NCBI RefSeq assembly: GCF_010550245.1
Contig: NZ_JAAGLU010000029.1
Location: 1-64,000, forward strand
Reading direction: 5' to 3'
DNA length: 64,000 nucleotides
Source of the DNA: Streptomyces sp. SID12501
GTDB taxonomy: Bacteria > Actinomycetota > Actinomycetes > Streptomycetales > Streptomycetaceae
Shown: positions 1 through 7,885 of the stretch, in pieces
How the letters are laid out: the number at the start of each line of letters is the position of its first letter
How positions within the stretch are numbered: position 1 is the stretch's first letter
Translations under genes and position numbers: made by a program
The notes under the pieces: model-generated
Seen by the model: only the letters and a program-made list of their open reading frames with translations
What the model was told of the DNA's origin: nothing
Databases searched by the model: none

Positions 1-105
1 CAGGCCCTGATCGCCCTCGCCCGCCGACGGGTGAACGTCCTCTGGGCAATGCTGCGTGACGGACAGTGCTACCACGGGTCACTTCCCGTCACGGCAGCAG
101 CTTGA
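1..105 (+). CDS. IS110-family transposase, C-terminal part (5' end outside window)
   Basis: The window opens inside a reading frame that runs 34 codons to a TGA at 103-105. The tail includes ALIALARRRVNVLWAML and ends in LPVTAAA, the usual C-terminus of IS110/IS116-type (DEDD) transposases in Streptomyces. These enzymes catalyse site-specific insertion and lack the DDE fold. Only the last residues are visible, so whether the copy is intact cannot be judged. It points toward the 3' end of the 1636-residue protein gene, whose stop codon is 163 bases away. Family assignment rests on a short stretch but the match is characteristic. Confidence 0.75.
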   Translation, partial: QALIALARRRVNVLWAMLRDGQCYHGSLPVTAAA

Positions 106-125
106 CTTCAGCATTGGGATGTTCC
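1..125 (+). mobile_element. Right end of an IS110-type insertion sequence
   Basis: The transposase frame ends at 105 and is followed by a short AT-richer stretch, as is usual at the 3' end of IS110 elements, which generally lack terminal inverted repeats. The exact element boundary cannot be placed without a second copy or an empty site; 125 is an estimate. Confidence 0.5.
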
Positions 126-171
126 TTGGGCTTTACGGATTACTGGGTGCCGTACAGAAGTTGGGGGCTGG

Positions 172-223
172 GGCTGGGGCCGGGGCGGAGGCTGGGGCCG
201 GGGCGGAGGCTGGGGCCGGGGCG
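172..223. repeat. 18-bp GC-rich tandem repeat, about 2.9 copies
   Basis: The unit GGCTGGGGCCGGGGCGGA repeats at 172-189, 190-207 and partially 208-223. It lies between the transposase end and the stop codon of the 1636-residue protein gene. Short frames here (AGAGAEAGAG) are products of the repeat and not genes. It may be a replication-slippage tract. Confidence 0.8.
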
Positions 224-267
224 CGGCGCCGGGCGGTCCGGCGCCGCACCGCGCCCCCCCGCCGGGC

Positions 268-3200
268 TCAGCGGCGCCGGCCGCGCCGGACCTTGAGCTC
301 CTGGAAGCGCGGGCCGTCGCCTTCGCGGACCCGCTGCCAGGCCCTGCGGTAGAGATCGGCGACGGGTTCGGTCGGCACGATCACCCCGAGCGCGGGGTGG
401 TCGCCGCTGACCAGGTCGTACAGCGGCAGCTTCCACTGCTCCAGCGGAAGGCGCGGGGACTTGGGGTCCACCCAGCCGCCGGGCAGGAAGAGCGAACGCC
501 CGGCCCGGGCGCGGCCGGCCTCGACGACCAGGCCGGAGGCGGCCAGTTCGGCGCGGGCGGCCTTGAGCCGGGCAGCCCCGCCTCGATGCTGCTGCCACCC
601 CGTCCAGCGCGCGGTGTTGCGGTCGGTCGGGTCGGGCATCGCCAGCAGCATCAGGTAGAGCACGGCGGCGTCCTCCCCGACGCCGTACTCCTTCGCCGCC
701 TCGCCGACCAGGTCCGGCACCGACCGGGCGGGGTCCTGCGGCCACCAGGTGCCGTCCTTGTCCCGCGCCCCCGCCTCCGGGTCACCGGGATCGGCCAGAA
801 GGGCGGTGAAACGCGGGTCACCGGCGATGCGCAGCGCCACCTCGGCCGGGAAGGGCCGCTGGTCGCCGGTGCGCAGGACGGACAGGAACGGGTCGGTCCC
901 GGCCTCGTCCAGCAGCGCCGTACGGATTCCGGGCGCGGGCTGGTCGTCCGCCGTGGCCATGATGACGGCGCCGTAGCGCTCGTAGCCCTCGCCGGTCTCG
1001 GTGGGGGCGCCGGCCACCTTGCGGAAGTCGGACAGGCTGACGTACTGGTCGAGGTCGAGCATCAGCCCGGGGTTGGCCAGCCGGTCCCGTACGGCGGTCA
1101 GCGCGGCCGGGAGGGCGGCCCTGATCGGGTCGCCCGCCGGGAGCCGGTGGGCCAGCCAGGCGGCCAGGGTGACGGTGCTTGTCAAAGTGCCGGAGGTGAA
1201 ACCGGTGGCGTCCTTGTCGACCGGGTGGACCCGGTCCCCGCTGACGTGCCAGGTCAGATCGCGGCTCAACTGCGGTTCGGCGGCCGGGTCGAGGAGCGCG
1301 GGCAGCGCCCGGCTCGGCTCCCACGATGTCCGCACGGCGCGGACGGCCTCCGAGAGCAGCGCCTCGGGGACCGCGGCCCGTCGGCCCAGCCTGGCGTTCC
1401 AGACCTGCGCGGCGGCGGCCACGTCGGGGCCCTCCGTCCACAGCCGTGCGGGTTCGGCGGGCAGCAGCGCCCGGACGACGGCCCGCCGGAAGCCCGCGTC
1501 CAGGCCGCGCAACTCGTCCTTGGCCAGGGCGGCGTCGGCCACCTTCACCCCGAGCGTCGTACGGGCTCCGGCGGTCAGGAAGTTCCGCTCGTACCTGTCC
1601 ACCTGCGGCAGTCCGGCCACGATCAGCCTGGCCGTGGTCGGAGTGACCCCGGTCAGGCGGGTGAACTCCTCGGCGGCCTCGGGGAACCAGGGCGCCGCAC
1701 CGCGCCCGGCCAGCTCGGTCAGGAACGCCCCGAGCCACCCGGCCTCCCGGGTCTCGCCCACCGGGGACGAGGACGCCACCGTGTAGGGCGCGGGGACCTC
1801 GAACAGTCCGGCCGGGTCGTGGAAGAGCGCCGTGAACTCGCAGCTGCCGGTGTCCGGGCGCTCCACGTCGACGAACGCCAGGAACGCGCCGCCGCCCAAC
1901 CGGAGCAGACCTCGCCAGGACCCGGACCGGAAAGTGCCGTCGGCCTTGGTGAACAGGCTGCTGTCGAGACGCAGTTCGAAACGGCGCCACCGGTCCGGGT
2001 CGACCACCGCCAGGCCCTGGGCGTCCACTTCGCGCAGGAGTTCCCCCAGCGCCTCCCGGTGCTCCGGCTCGGTGGTCGCGGCAGCGGCCCGGAAAGCCGC
2101 GGCGAAGGGCAGGTCGGGAAGGGACTCCCAGTCCAGCCGTGCCGACGGCAGTTCAGGACCGTCGAGGTGCAGGCGGACCGCCGGAGCCGGCTCGGGAGCG
2201 TCCCGCAACGCCTCGCCGACGAACCGCACTTGGCGGCAGACCTGGTCGGTGTCGTCGGAGCCGTACCAGGAGTGGACGAGGCCGAGGCCGCTGAGCGCGG
2301 CGTCGAGCAACCGGTCGGCCGGACCGGCGGGCCCCTCCTCCGGCTGCCCGCCCGCGAGTTCCAGGGCGAGCCGGGCAGCCGCCGCGTCCAGCGCGGCCTG
2401 CTGGGTGGCCGCGAACCGCACCACGGCGGCGATGCCCGTCACCAGCGCGTCATGACCGACCTGCGGCAGCAGCGTACGGATCAGCGCGGGCAGCTCGTCC
2501 GGGTCCGCGGCCTCGCGCTCCCGGGCGGCGTCGGTCAGCAGCGCCGCCGCCGTGTCGCGGTCGACGCGGCGCAGCGCCTCGGAGCCCTGCGGGTCGCGGG
2601 GCCGGAGGAAGTGCCAGAAGCGCAGCGGGGGCAGCACCAGGGTGCCGGCCGCGAACGTGCCGGGCTTGTTGTCCGTCTTGGCCGTGGCCGTGACGACGCC
2701 GTCCTGGTCGATCAGCCTGAGGCTGTACGAGCCCGTGACGACGGCCACCGGCCGGTCGGCGCCGGGGAAGAGCACCGCCCGCACCGGCCGTCCGGCGTCG
2801 GCGGGCAGGACTACGGCGTTCCCGGCCGGGTCCTCGCCGCGCAGCGAGCCGTCGGGCAGCTTCACCACGCGCCAGCCCAGCAGCCCGCCGTCCGGAGCGG
2901 GCAGCACCCAGCCGGACTCGAAGGTGGTTCCCGCCGGGGCGGTGCGGGTGGCGTCGGCGAGGAAGCCGGGCAGGCTCTGCCGTCCGCGCTCACCGGTGGC
3001 CGGGTCGTACTCGTACCACCCGGCGGTCTCGCGGTCCTGGCCGTCCCAGTCCCACACCCAGTTCGAGGTGCCGTCGCTGATCACCGACCGTTCCTCGGGC
3101 ACAGCGGTGTCGCCCCGGTGCACGACACCGGTGCCCGTGGTCCGGCCCCCGCCGGGCAGCGGGAGGGTGACGGCGCCGAGGTTGCCCAGATAGTTCACCT

Positions 3201-5178
3201 GGGTGCCCCGGGGGCCAGCGCCCTGCACGGGCTGCCGGCGGTCGGCGGAGTGGTGCCAGTAGCCGCGCAGTTCGCCGTTGGCCTCGCGGGACCGCCAGTA
3301 GACGAGCAGTTCACCGTCCACGTAGTGGCAGCCCGGATCGCCGTAGCAGTCCTTGTCCGGTATCCGCAGGTCGTGGGTGAGTACGGCACCCTCGGCGCCG
3401 AGCACCCGGACCTGCGAGGAGCCGGAGGCGATCAGATGCGGCCAGGCGTCCGCGACGACCAGGTCGTCGATGTCCTTGGCGGGTACGAGGGCGGCAGCGG
3501 CCTCCTCCCAGGCGGGCCAGCCCAGCTCGTCGAGGAGCCCGGCCCGCAGGGTCCGTACGAGGACCGGGGCGAGGTCGGTGCCGACCGCGGCGCGCACCTC
3601 GTCCTCGGCGAGGGCCAGGGTCTCACCCGGCAGCCACGTCAACCGGCCCAGGGCGTCGGGCAGTTCCGGCAGACCGACGGCGGCGAACCGCCCGGCGACC
3701 GCGCGCACCCACTCCGTCAGCATCGGCCGCCCGCCGGGGGACCGGGCCAGTACCCGCAGGGCCCGCAGACCGTCCTTGTCGTTGCCGAACCGGTCGGCCC
3801 CGCGCCGGAACGCGGGCCGGAAGCGGGCATCGGCCTCCAGCGCCACCAGATCGCGCCGGTCCTCACCCGCCGCCCACTGCTCCAGGCTCAGCCCGGCGCG
3901 CTCCTCGGGGTCGGCGACCGGCACCTCCAGCGACAGCAGCAGGTCCAGCAGATCCACGTCATCGGCCGTGACCGGCAACGTCCCACCGGAACCGGCGAGT
4001 TCGGCACGCAGCCGGTCGGCCATCCGCTCCACCAGCGGGTACAGCCCCGGCAACCGGCCGCGCCGCCGCCACCCGGAGTCACGGAACGACAGGAACCGCC
4101 CGAGCCAGCCGGCGGCCCCGTCCGCCGGGCGCTCGGCCTGCGGCATCGAGTCGTCGCACAGCCCCGCCGTGGCGCCGGACTCCTCCAGCAACTCCAGCCA
4201 CAGTCCCGGCAGTTCATTGTCGTTGCTCGAAGGCATCAGCTCCAGCAGCGTCCCGCGCACCTCCGGCTCCCGCCGGGCCAGTGCCGCCAGCGCCGGACGG
4301 TGGGCCTTCCACCAGCCCGCCGCCGCCCGCAACGTGGCGGGCAGCGCCAGCAGTTCGGCCAGATACGCACCCTCCTCCGCCACCGGGTCCAGTCCCGCCG
4401 CCTTGGCCAGCTTGCGCAGATCGCCCGCCATCTGCGCGGACGGGGCCAGCCCGCCCGCCGTACGCCGCACGCACAGCCGGCGGAACCGGTGGAACGCCTC
4501 CTGCGCCGGGACCCGCGCGACCAGCTCCTTCGCGTACCCCGACAGCACCTTCACCGGCAGCGCCCCGGCGAGCGCGAACTCCAGGAACACCGCGTCCAGG
4601 CGCTCCTCGTCGACCGTCAGACCGTGCTCGGCCTCGGACCTGCGGGCGCGGGTGAACATCTGCGCCGCGTACGTGGCGTTCTCGACGCCCAGGAAGACCC
4701 GGCCGGCCTGCTCGTAGAAGGTCGGCAGGAAGTGCGGTACGGCGGCGGCCAGTTGACCGGCGAGCACCTGGTACGCGTCCAGTGCCGCCTTCGGCTTGGT
4801 CCTGGCCTGCCGTGCCACCCGGTCCAGCTCCGGTACGACGCCCAGCGCGTGGTGGCCGTCCGCCGGGTGGTGCACCAGCACCCACTCCGGGAAGCCCAGC
4901 GACTGCCGCAGGCCGAGACCGACCTCGGACGGTTCGCCGTCCGGCTCCAGGCCGAGGAAACCGGCGGCCAGGTCCTCCGCCGCACCCAGCTCGGCCGCGA
5001 CCAGCCGCACCACCACCCGGCCGTCAAGCCCCGGATGCCGGTACGCACGCGCGGTCAGCGGTACCCCCCGCTCGCCGGCCCCCTCCGTACCCGGCGGCAG
5101 CACCGCCCCGGCCGTCAGCAGTTCGGCGGCCTCCGTCTGCCCGACGGTCCCCGCGTGCCCGATGGTCCCCGTGCTCAT
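268..5178 (-). CDS. Very large protein of unknown function, partner of the DUF4132 protein
   Basis: This 1636-residue protein starts at an ATG that overlaps the stop of the DUF4132 gene by four bases (ATGA), so the two are translationally coupled. Roughly the first 560 residues are Leu/Ala/Arg-rich and look alpha-helical. Residues about 590-830 carry short beta-rich, Trp/Gly/Asp-rich segments (such as WVWDWDG and GYWHHSAD) that resemble propeller blades. The rest is again mainly helical, with a basic end (KVRRGRRR). I see no signal peptide, membrane segment, Walker motif or catalytic signature. Similar giant proteins occur beside DUF4132, MoxR and vWA genes in actinobacteria, which suggests a scaffold or sensor; that role is inference. 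An IS110 end lies just downstream. Confidence 0.8.
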   Translation of the reverse strand: MSTGTIGHAGTVGQTEAAELLTAGAVLPPGTEGAGERGVPLTARAYRHPGLDGRVVVRLVAAELGAAEDLAAGFLGLEPDGEPSEVGLGLRQSLGFPEWVLVHHPADGHHALGVVPELDRVARQARTKPKAALDAYQVLAGQLAAAVPHFLPTFYEQAGRVFLGVENATYAAQMFTRARRSEAEHGLTVDEERLDAVFLEFALAGALPVKVLSGYAKELVARVPAQEAFHRFRRLCVRRTAGGLAPSAQMAGDLRKLAKAAGLDPVAEEGAYLAELLALPATLRAAAGWWKAHRPALAALARREPEVRGTLLELMPSSNDNELPGLWLELLEESGATAGLCDDSMPQAERPADGAAGWLGRFLSFRDSGWRRRGRLPGLYPLVERMADRLRAELAGSGGTLPVTADDVDLLDLLLSLEVPVADPEERAGLSLEQWAAGEDRRDLVALEADARFRPAFRRGADRFGNDKDGLRALRVLARSPGGRPMLTEWVRAVAGRFAAVGLPELPDALGRLTWLPGETLALAEDEVRAAVGTDLAPVLVRTLRAGLLDELGWPAWEEAAAALVPAKDIDDLVVADAWPHLIASGSSQVRVLGAEGAVLTHDLRIPDKDCYGDPGCHYVDGELLVYWRSREANGELRGYWHHSADRRQPVQGAGPRGTQVNYLGNLGAVTLPLPGGGRTTGTGVVHRGDTAVPEERSVISDGTSNWVWDWDGQDRETAGWYEYDPATGERGRQSLPGFLADATRTAPAGTTFESGWVLPAPDGGLLGWRVVKLPDGSLRGEDPAGNAVVLPADAGRPVRAVLFPGADRPVAVVTGSYSLRLIDQDGVVTATAKTDNKPGTFAAGTLVLPPLRFWHFLRPRDPQGSEALRRVDRDTAAALLTDAAREREAADPDELPALIRTLLPQVGHDALVTGIAAVVRFAATQQAALDAAAARLALELAGGQPEEGPAGPADRLLDAALSGLGLVHSWYGSDDTDQVCRQVRFVGEALRDAPEPAPAVRLHLDGPELPSARLDWESLPDLPFAAAFRAAAATTEPEHREALGELLREVDAQGLAVVDPDRWRRFELRLDSSLFTKADGTFRSGSWRGLLRLGGGAFLAFVDVERPDTGSCEFTALFHDPAGLFEVPAPYTVASSSPVGETREAGWLGAFLTELAGRGAAPWFPEAAEEFTRLTGVTPTTARLIVAGLPQVDRYERNFLTAGARTTLGVKVADAALAKDELRGLDAGFRRAVVRALLPAEPARLWTEGPDVAAAAQVWNARLGRRAAVPEALLSEAVRAVRTSWEPSRALPALLDPAAEPQLSRDLTWHVSGDRVHPVDKDATGFTSGTLTSTVTLAAWLAHRLPAGDPIRAALPAALTAVRDRLANPGLMLDLDQYVSLSDFRKVAGAPTETGEGYERYGAVIMATADDQPAPGIRTALLDEAGTDPFLSVLRTGDQRPFPAEVALRIAGDPRFTALLADPGDPEAGARDKDGTWWPQDPARSVPDLVGEAAKEYGVGEDAAVLYLMLLAMPDPTDRNTARWTGWQQHRGGAARLKAARAELAASGLVVEAGRARAGRSLFLPGGWVDPKSPRLPLEQWKLPLYDLVSGDHPALGVIVPTEPVADLYRRAWQRVREGDGPRFQELKVRRGRRR

Positions 5179-6041
5179 GCGTCCTTGCCCTTCTCGATCT
5201 TGCGGCCGGCGTACAGCGCCGCCGCCATGCGCATCCCCTCGGACCAGGCGACCGGGCCGACCCGGGACGGCCGCACCGTGCGGCCCTCCTCGTCACTCCA
5301 GGTCAGGCCGCCGGTCTCGGTGTCCCCGTCCCAGTACGGCTCCCCGATCCACACCGACGCCTCGACGCCGCGTCCGGCGTCCCGCACCCGGCAGGTCGCG
5401 TAGCCGCCGGACACCCGGTAGCCCAGCGAGGTGGCCCGCGCGGCCAGCCCGAACCGCGAGTCGTACGTCCCGCCCGCGAACTCCCGTATCTCGGTGACCG
5501 TTTCCGCGAGGCCCTCCGGCCTGAGCCAGGTGGCCCGGTGGATCTGCTCCACCCGCTGCGTCACGCCCAGCTCCGCCGCGAACTCCCGCAGGTCCTCCAG
5601 GTCGGGCAGCAGCACCGGGTGCGGCAGCGTCACCGTACGGGGCGACAGCCGGACCGTCTCGCCGTCCAGGTTCACCACCCGCAGCTCACCGGCGTCCGTC
5701 GCGTCCCGCAGGAAGCCCACCTCGTCCGGGTCGTCCCCGACGACCGCGAGGTCACGCAGCGCCGACTGCCACGCCTCGTCCGGCCACAGCCGGGCCAGCA
5801 GCCCGGTGGGCACCGGCAGCGACGACACCATCCAGGTGTCCACCTGCGCCACGCACGCCACCGCGTGCCGGTCCAGCCACTCGCCGAACCGCCGCAGCCG
5901 CTCCGTCTCCGGATGCTCCCGCACCGCCTTCGGCAGCGACTTCAGCTGCCGCCCCGCCGCCCGTCCGGACGTGGCCCGCGCGGCCACCCGGCCCTCCACC
6001 AGGGCGACTTCGTACCCGTCGCCCGCCGACAACCAACCCAT
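5175..6041 (-). CDS. DUF4132 (MolR/YehI-like) domain protein
   Basis: The 288-residue protein is read from the ATG at 6041, which has a GGGGTGGAG site just upstream; the frame stays open further upstream without a better start. The segment LPHPVLLPDLEDLREF followed by RVEQIHRATWLRPEG, and the WSEGMRMAAAL C-terminus, fit the DUF4132 domain of the MolR/YehI family. Members are often encoded with MoxR-type AAA ATPases and vWA proteins and have been assigned to NTP-dependent regulatory or conflict systems; no enzymatic role is established. It is the first gene of a two-gene minus-strand operon with the 1636-residue protein (4-base overlap). A MoxR/vWA operon lies about 50 kb away in this window. 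Confidence 0.75.
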   Translation of the reverse strand: MGWLSAGDGYEVALVEGRVAARATSGRAAGRQLKSLPKAVREHPETERLRRFGEWLDRHAVACVAQVDTWMVSSLPVPTGLLARLWPDEAWQSALRDLAVVGDDPDEVGFLRDATDAGELRVVNLDGETVRLSPRTVTLPHPVLLPDLEDLREFAAELGVTQRVEQIHRATWLRPEGLAETVTEIREFAGGTYDSRFGLAARATSLGYRVSGGYATCRVRDAGRGVEASVWIGEPYWDGDTETGGLTWSDEEGRTVRPSRVGPVAWSEGMRMAAALYAGRKIEKGKDA

Positions 6042-6318
6042 CGGTCTCCACCCCTGACACCGTCCGGAAAACAGCACGCTTGAGCCGGTGCGTCCCGGTC
6101 TTGCTGTGACGATGCGGCGAACGCTATCGGCACCCACTGACAACCCGTCCGGCGGAGCCTCCGGCGCGCAGCGGCGAGAACTCCTCCGGCTTCCGCGAGC
6201 CGCCGGCAGATGCGCCGTTATTTGATGGCGCCGCGGCCCCGGGTACCTCTAGGGTCGGGGATGTTCGAGCGGCAATCTGCGTTTGCCGCGGGTGATCTGT
6301 GCCTGGGAGGTGTGACCG

Positions 6319-6390
6319 ATGGCTGTCGTTGAGATGGGCGCTGCCCGCATCCGGAAGTTCATCAAGTCCACTTCTGTGGCCTCCGGCTGA
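6319..6390 (+). CDS. Small ORF of 23 codons upstream of rsgA
   Basis: An ATG preceded by GGGAGG (8-base spacing) opens a 23-codon frame, MAVVEMGAARIRKFIKS and then TSVASG, ending at a TGA at 6388-6390. It is followed within 12 bases by two successive hairpins and then rsgA. The peptide is basic, with no membrane segment or cysteine. It may be a leader peptide that couples translation to the hairpins, or a genuine microprotein. I do not recognise a family. Confidence 0.45.
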   Translation: MAVVEMGAARIRKFIKSTSVASG

Positions 6391-6401
6391 CCACTCTTCT
6401 C

Positions 6402-6450
6402 CCGCGCCGGTGAGCGCGGTGCCGGGGCCACCCTTGTGAAGGGTCACCCC
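6402..6450 (+). terminator. Two successive hairpins between the small ORF and rsgA
   Basis: The first stem is CCGCGC at 6402-6407 with GCGCGG at 6414-6419. The second is ACCCTT at 6430-6435 with AAGGGT at 6439-6444, extended by GGGG/CCCC at 6424-6427 and 6447-6450 across a small internal loop. A pyrimidine-rich tract with several T residues follows (TTGTCTTTCT). This could be a terminator for the small ORF or an attenuator acting on rsgA. Confidence 0.5.
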
Positions 6451-6495
6451 TTGTCTTTCTCCTCTCTCCTGGGTTCGTCCTCGGCTTCCTCCTCC

Positions 6496-7620
6496 ATGCA
6501 TCCGCTCGTGCCGTACGGCTGGGATGCGGACTGGGAAGCCGAGTTCGCCCCGTTTGCCGAGCAGGGTCTCCTGCCCGGTCGTGTCGTACGGGTCGACCGT
6601 GGCCTGTGCGATGTCGTCACCCCGGTCGGCACTGTCCGTGCCGACACCGAGTTCGTCGTTCCCCGTGACCCGATGAAGGTGGTGTGCACGGGCGACTGGG
6701 TCGCCGTCGACCCCGAGAGCAGTGATCCGCGGTATGTGCGGACGCTGCTGCCGCGTCGCACCGCGTTCGTGCGTTCGACGTCGTCGAAGCGTTCCGAGGG
6801 CCAGGTGCTGGCCACCAACATCGATCACGTCGTCATCTGTGTGTCGCTCGCGGTCGAATTCGACCTCGGGCGGATCGAGCGGTTCCTGGCACTCGCCATG
6901 TCCAGTTCGAGTGGGGAGGCCCTGCTGCAGACGTCGGCACTCTCCCGGGAATCGGCTGCGCAGCCCGTGGTGGTACTCACCAAGGCCGACCTCGTACCGG
7001 ACGCGACGACCCTCTCGTATCTCGTCCAGGACGTGGAGGCCGCCGCCCCCGGGGTGCCGGTCCTCACCGTCAGCTCCACCGACGGGGACGGCATCGACGT
7101 CCTCGCGGCGGTGGTCGCCGACGGTACGGCCGTGCTGCTCGGGCAGTCCGGCGCGGGCAAGTCGACGCTCGCGAACGCGCTGCTCGGCGTGGACGTCATG
7201 GAGGTCCAGGCCACGCGTGACGCCGACGGCAAGGGCCGGCACACCACGACCACCCGCAATCTGCTCGCCATGCCCGGCGGGGGCGTCCTCATCGACACAC
7301 CGGGGCTGCGCGGCGTCGGCCTCTGGGACGCCGGTACCGGCGTCGGGCAGGTCTTCGCCGAGATCGAGGAACTCGCCGCCGGGTGCCGCTTCCAGGACTG
7401 CGCCCACACGGCGGAGCCCGGGTGCGCGGTGCTGGAGGCGCTCGACTCGGGGGTGCTGGCTCAGCGGCGGCTCGAAAGCTACCGCAAGCTGCAGCGGGAG
7501 AACCAGTACATCGTCGCCAAGACCGATGCGCGGTTGCGGGCGGAGATCCGGAAGGACTGGAAGAAGAAGGGGGCGGAGGGCAAGGCGGCGATGGAGGCGA
7601 AGCGAGGTCGCCAGCGCTAA
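6496..7620 (+). CDS. rsgA: Ribosome small subunit-dependent GTPase RsgA
   Basis: The protein is a circularly permuted GTPase acting in late 30S subunit assembly. From the ATG at 6496 it has 374 residues: an N-terminal OB fold (GLLPGRVVRVDRG), the G4 motif TKADL near 157, the P-loop GQSGAGKST near 215, the G3 motif DTPGLRG near 266, and the zinc knuckle CRFQDCAHTAEPGC near 297. The G4-G1-G3 order is diagnostic of the RsgA/YloQ family. The frame is open from a GTG at 6436, but that start sits inside the upstream hairpin and would add a Ser-rich stretch. Neither start has a convincing purine-rich ribosome binding site; the sequence just before 6496 is CT-rich. Confidence 0.92.
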   Translation: MHPLVPYGWDADWEAEFAPFAEQGLLPGRVVRVDRGLCDVVTPVGTVRADTEFVVPRDPMKVVCTGDWVAVDPESSDPRYVRTLLPRRTAFVRSTSSKRSEGQVLATNIDHVVICVSLAVEFDLGRIERFLALAMSSSSGEALLQTSALSRESAAQPVVVLTKADLVPDATTLSYLVQDVEAAAPGVPVLTVSSTDGDGIDVLAAVVADGTAVLLGQSGAGKSTLANALLGVDVMEVQATRDADGKGRHTTTTRNLLAMPGGGVLIDTPGLRGVGLWDAGTGVGQVFAEIEELAAGCRFQDCAHTAEPGCAVLEALDSGVLAQRRLESYRKLQRENQYIVAKTDARLRAEIRKDWKKKGAEGKAAMEAKRGRQR

Positions 7621-7662
7621 CGCTGCCGGGGTGCGCGGGGGTTGTCTCGCCCCCGCCGCCTC

Positions 7663-7681
7663 CTGGGGGCTGTGCCCCCAG
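7663..7681 (+). terminator. Hairpin downstream of rsgA
   Basis: CTGGGGGC (7663-7670) pairs perfectly with GCCCCCAG (7674-7681) around a 3-base loop, 43 bases after the rsgA stop. There is no T tract, as is common for Streptomyces terminators. The surrounding stretch to about 7775 resembles the GC-rich intergenic repeats that recur in Streptomyces genomes (tgggggctgtgcccccag, gagggggacccccag). Confidence 0.6.
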
Positions 7682-7885
7682 ACCACCTTCGCGCTGAACG
7701 CGCTCGTCCTGAAGCTCCCCAGAGGGGGGACCCCCAGACGGGCTGGAGATGCCGGCCGGCGTCTGAGGGGCACCGCCAGCGGTTCGAGGGTGCCCGGCAA
7801 GCCGACTGAGACGGTGGGTGGGTGGGAGATGCCGTGTCCGATAGCCGCCAGCGGCAGCCTCTCCCCGTACCGCAGACTGGACAGC

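Noticed and set aside
397..5403. A 1668-codon plus-strand frame opposite the large minus-strand gene
   Set aside because: It is the antisense shadow of the 1636-residue protein, rich in Arg, Gly, Gln and Pro, with no ribosome binding site or recognisable domain. High GC opens such frames routinely.
6222..6255. TTGATG and TAGGGT as a promoter for the small ORF/rsgA
   Set aside because: The spacing is 22 bases, too long for a standard promoter; it is left as unproven.
7770..7800. GGTTCGAGGGTGCC, resembling a tRNA T-arm
   Set aside because: No acceptor, D or anticodon arms can be folded around it.
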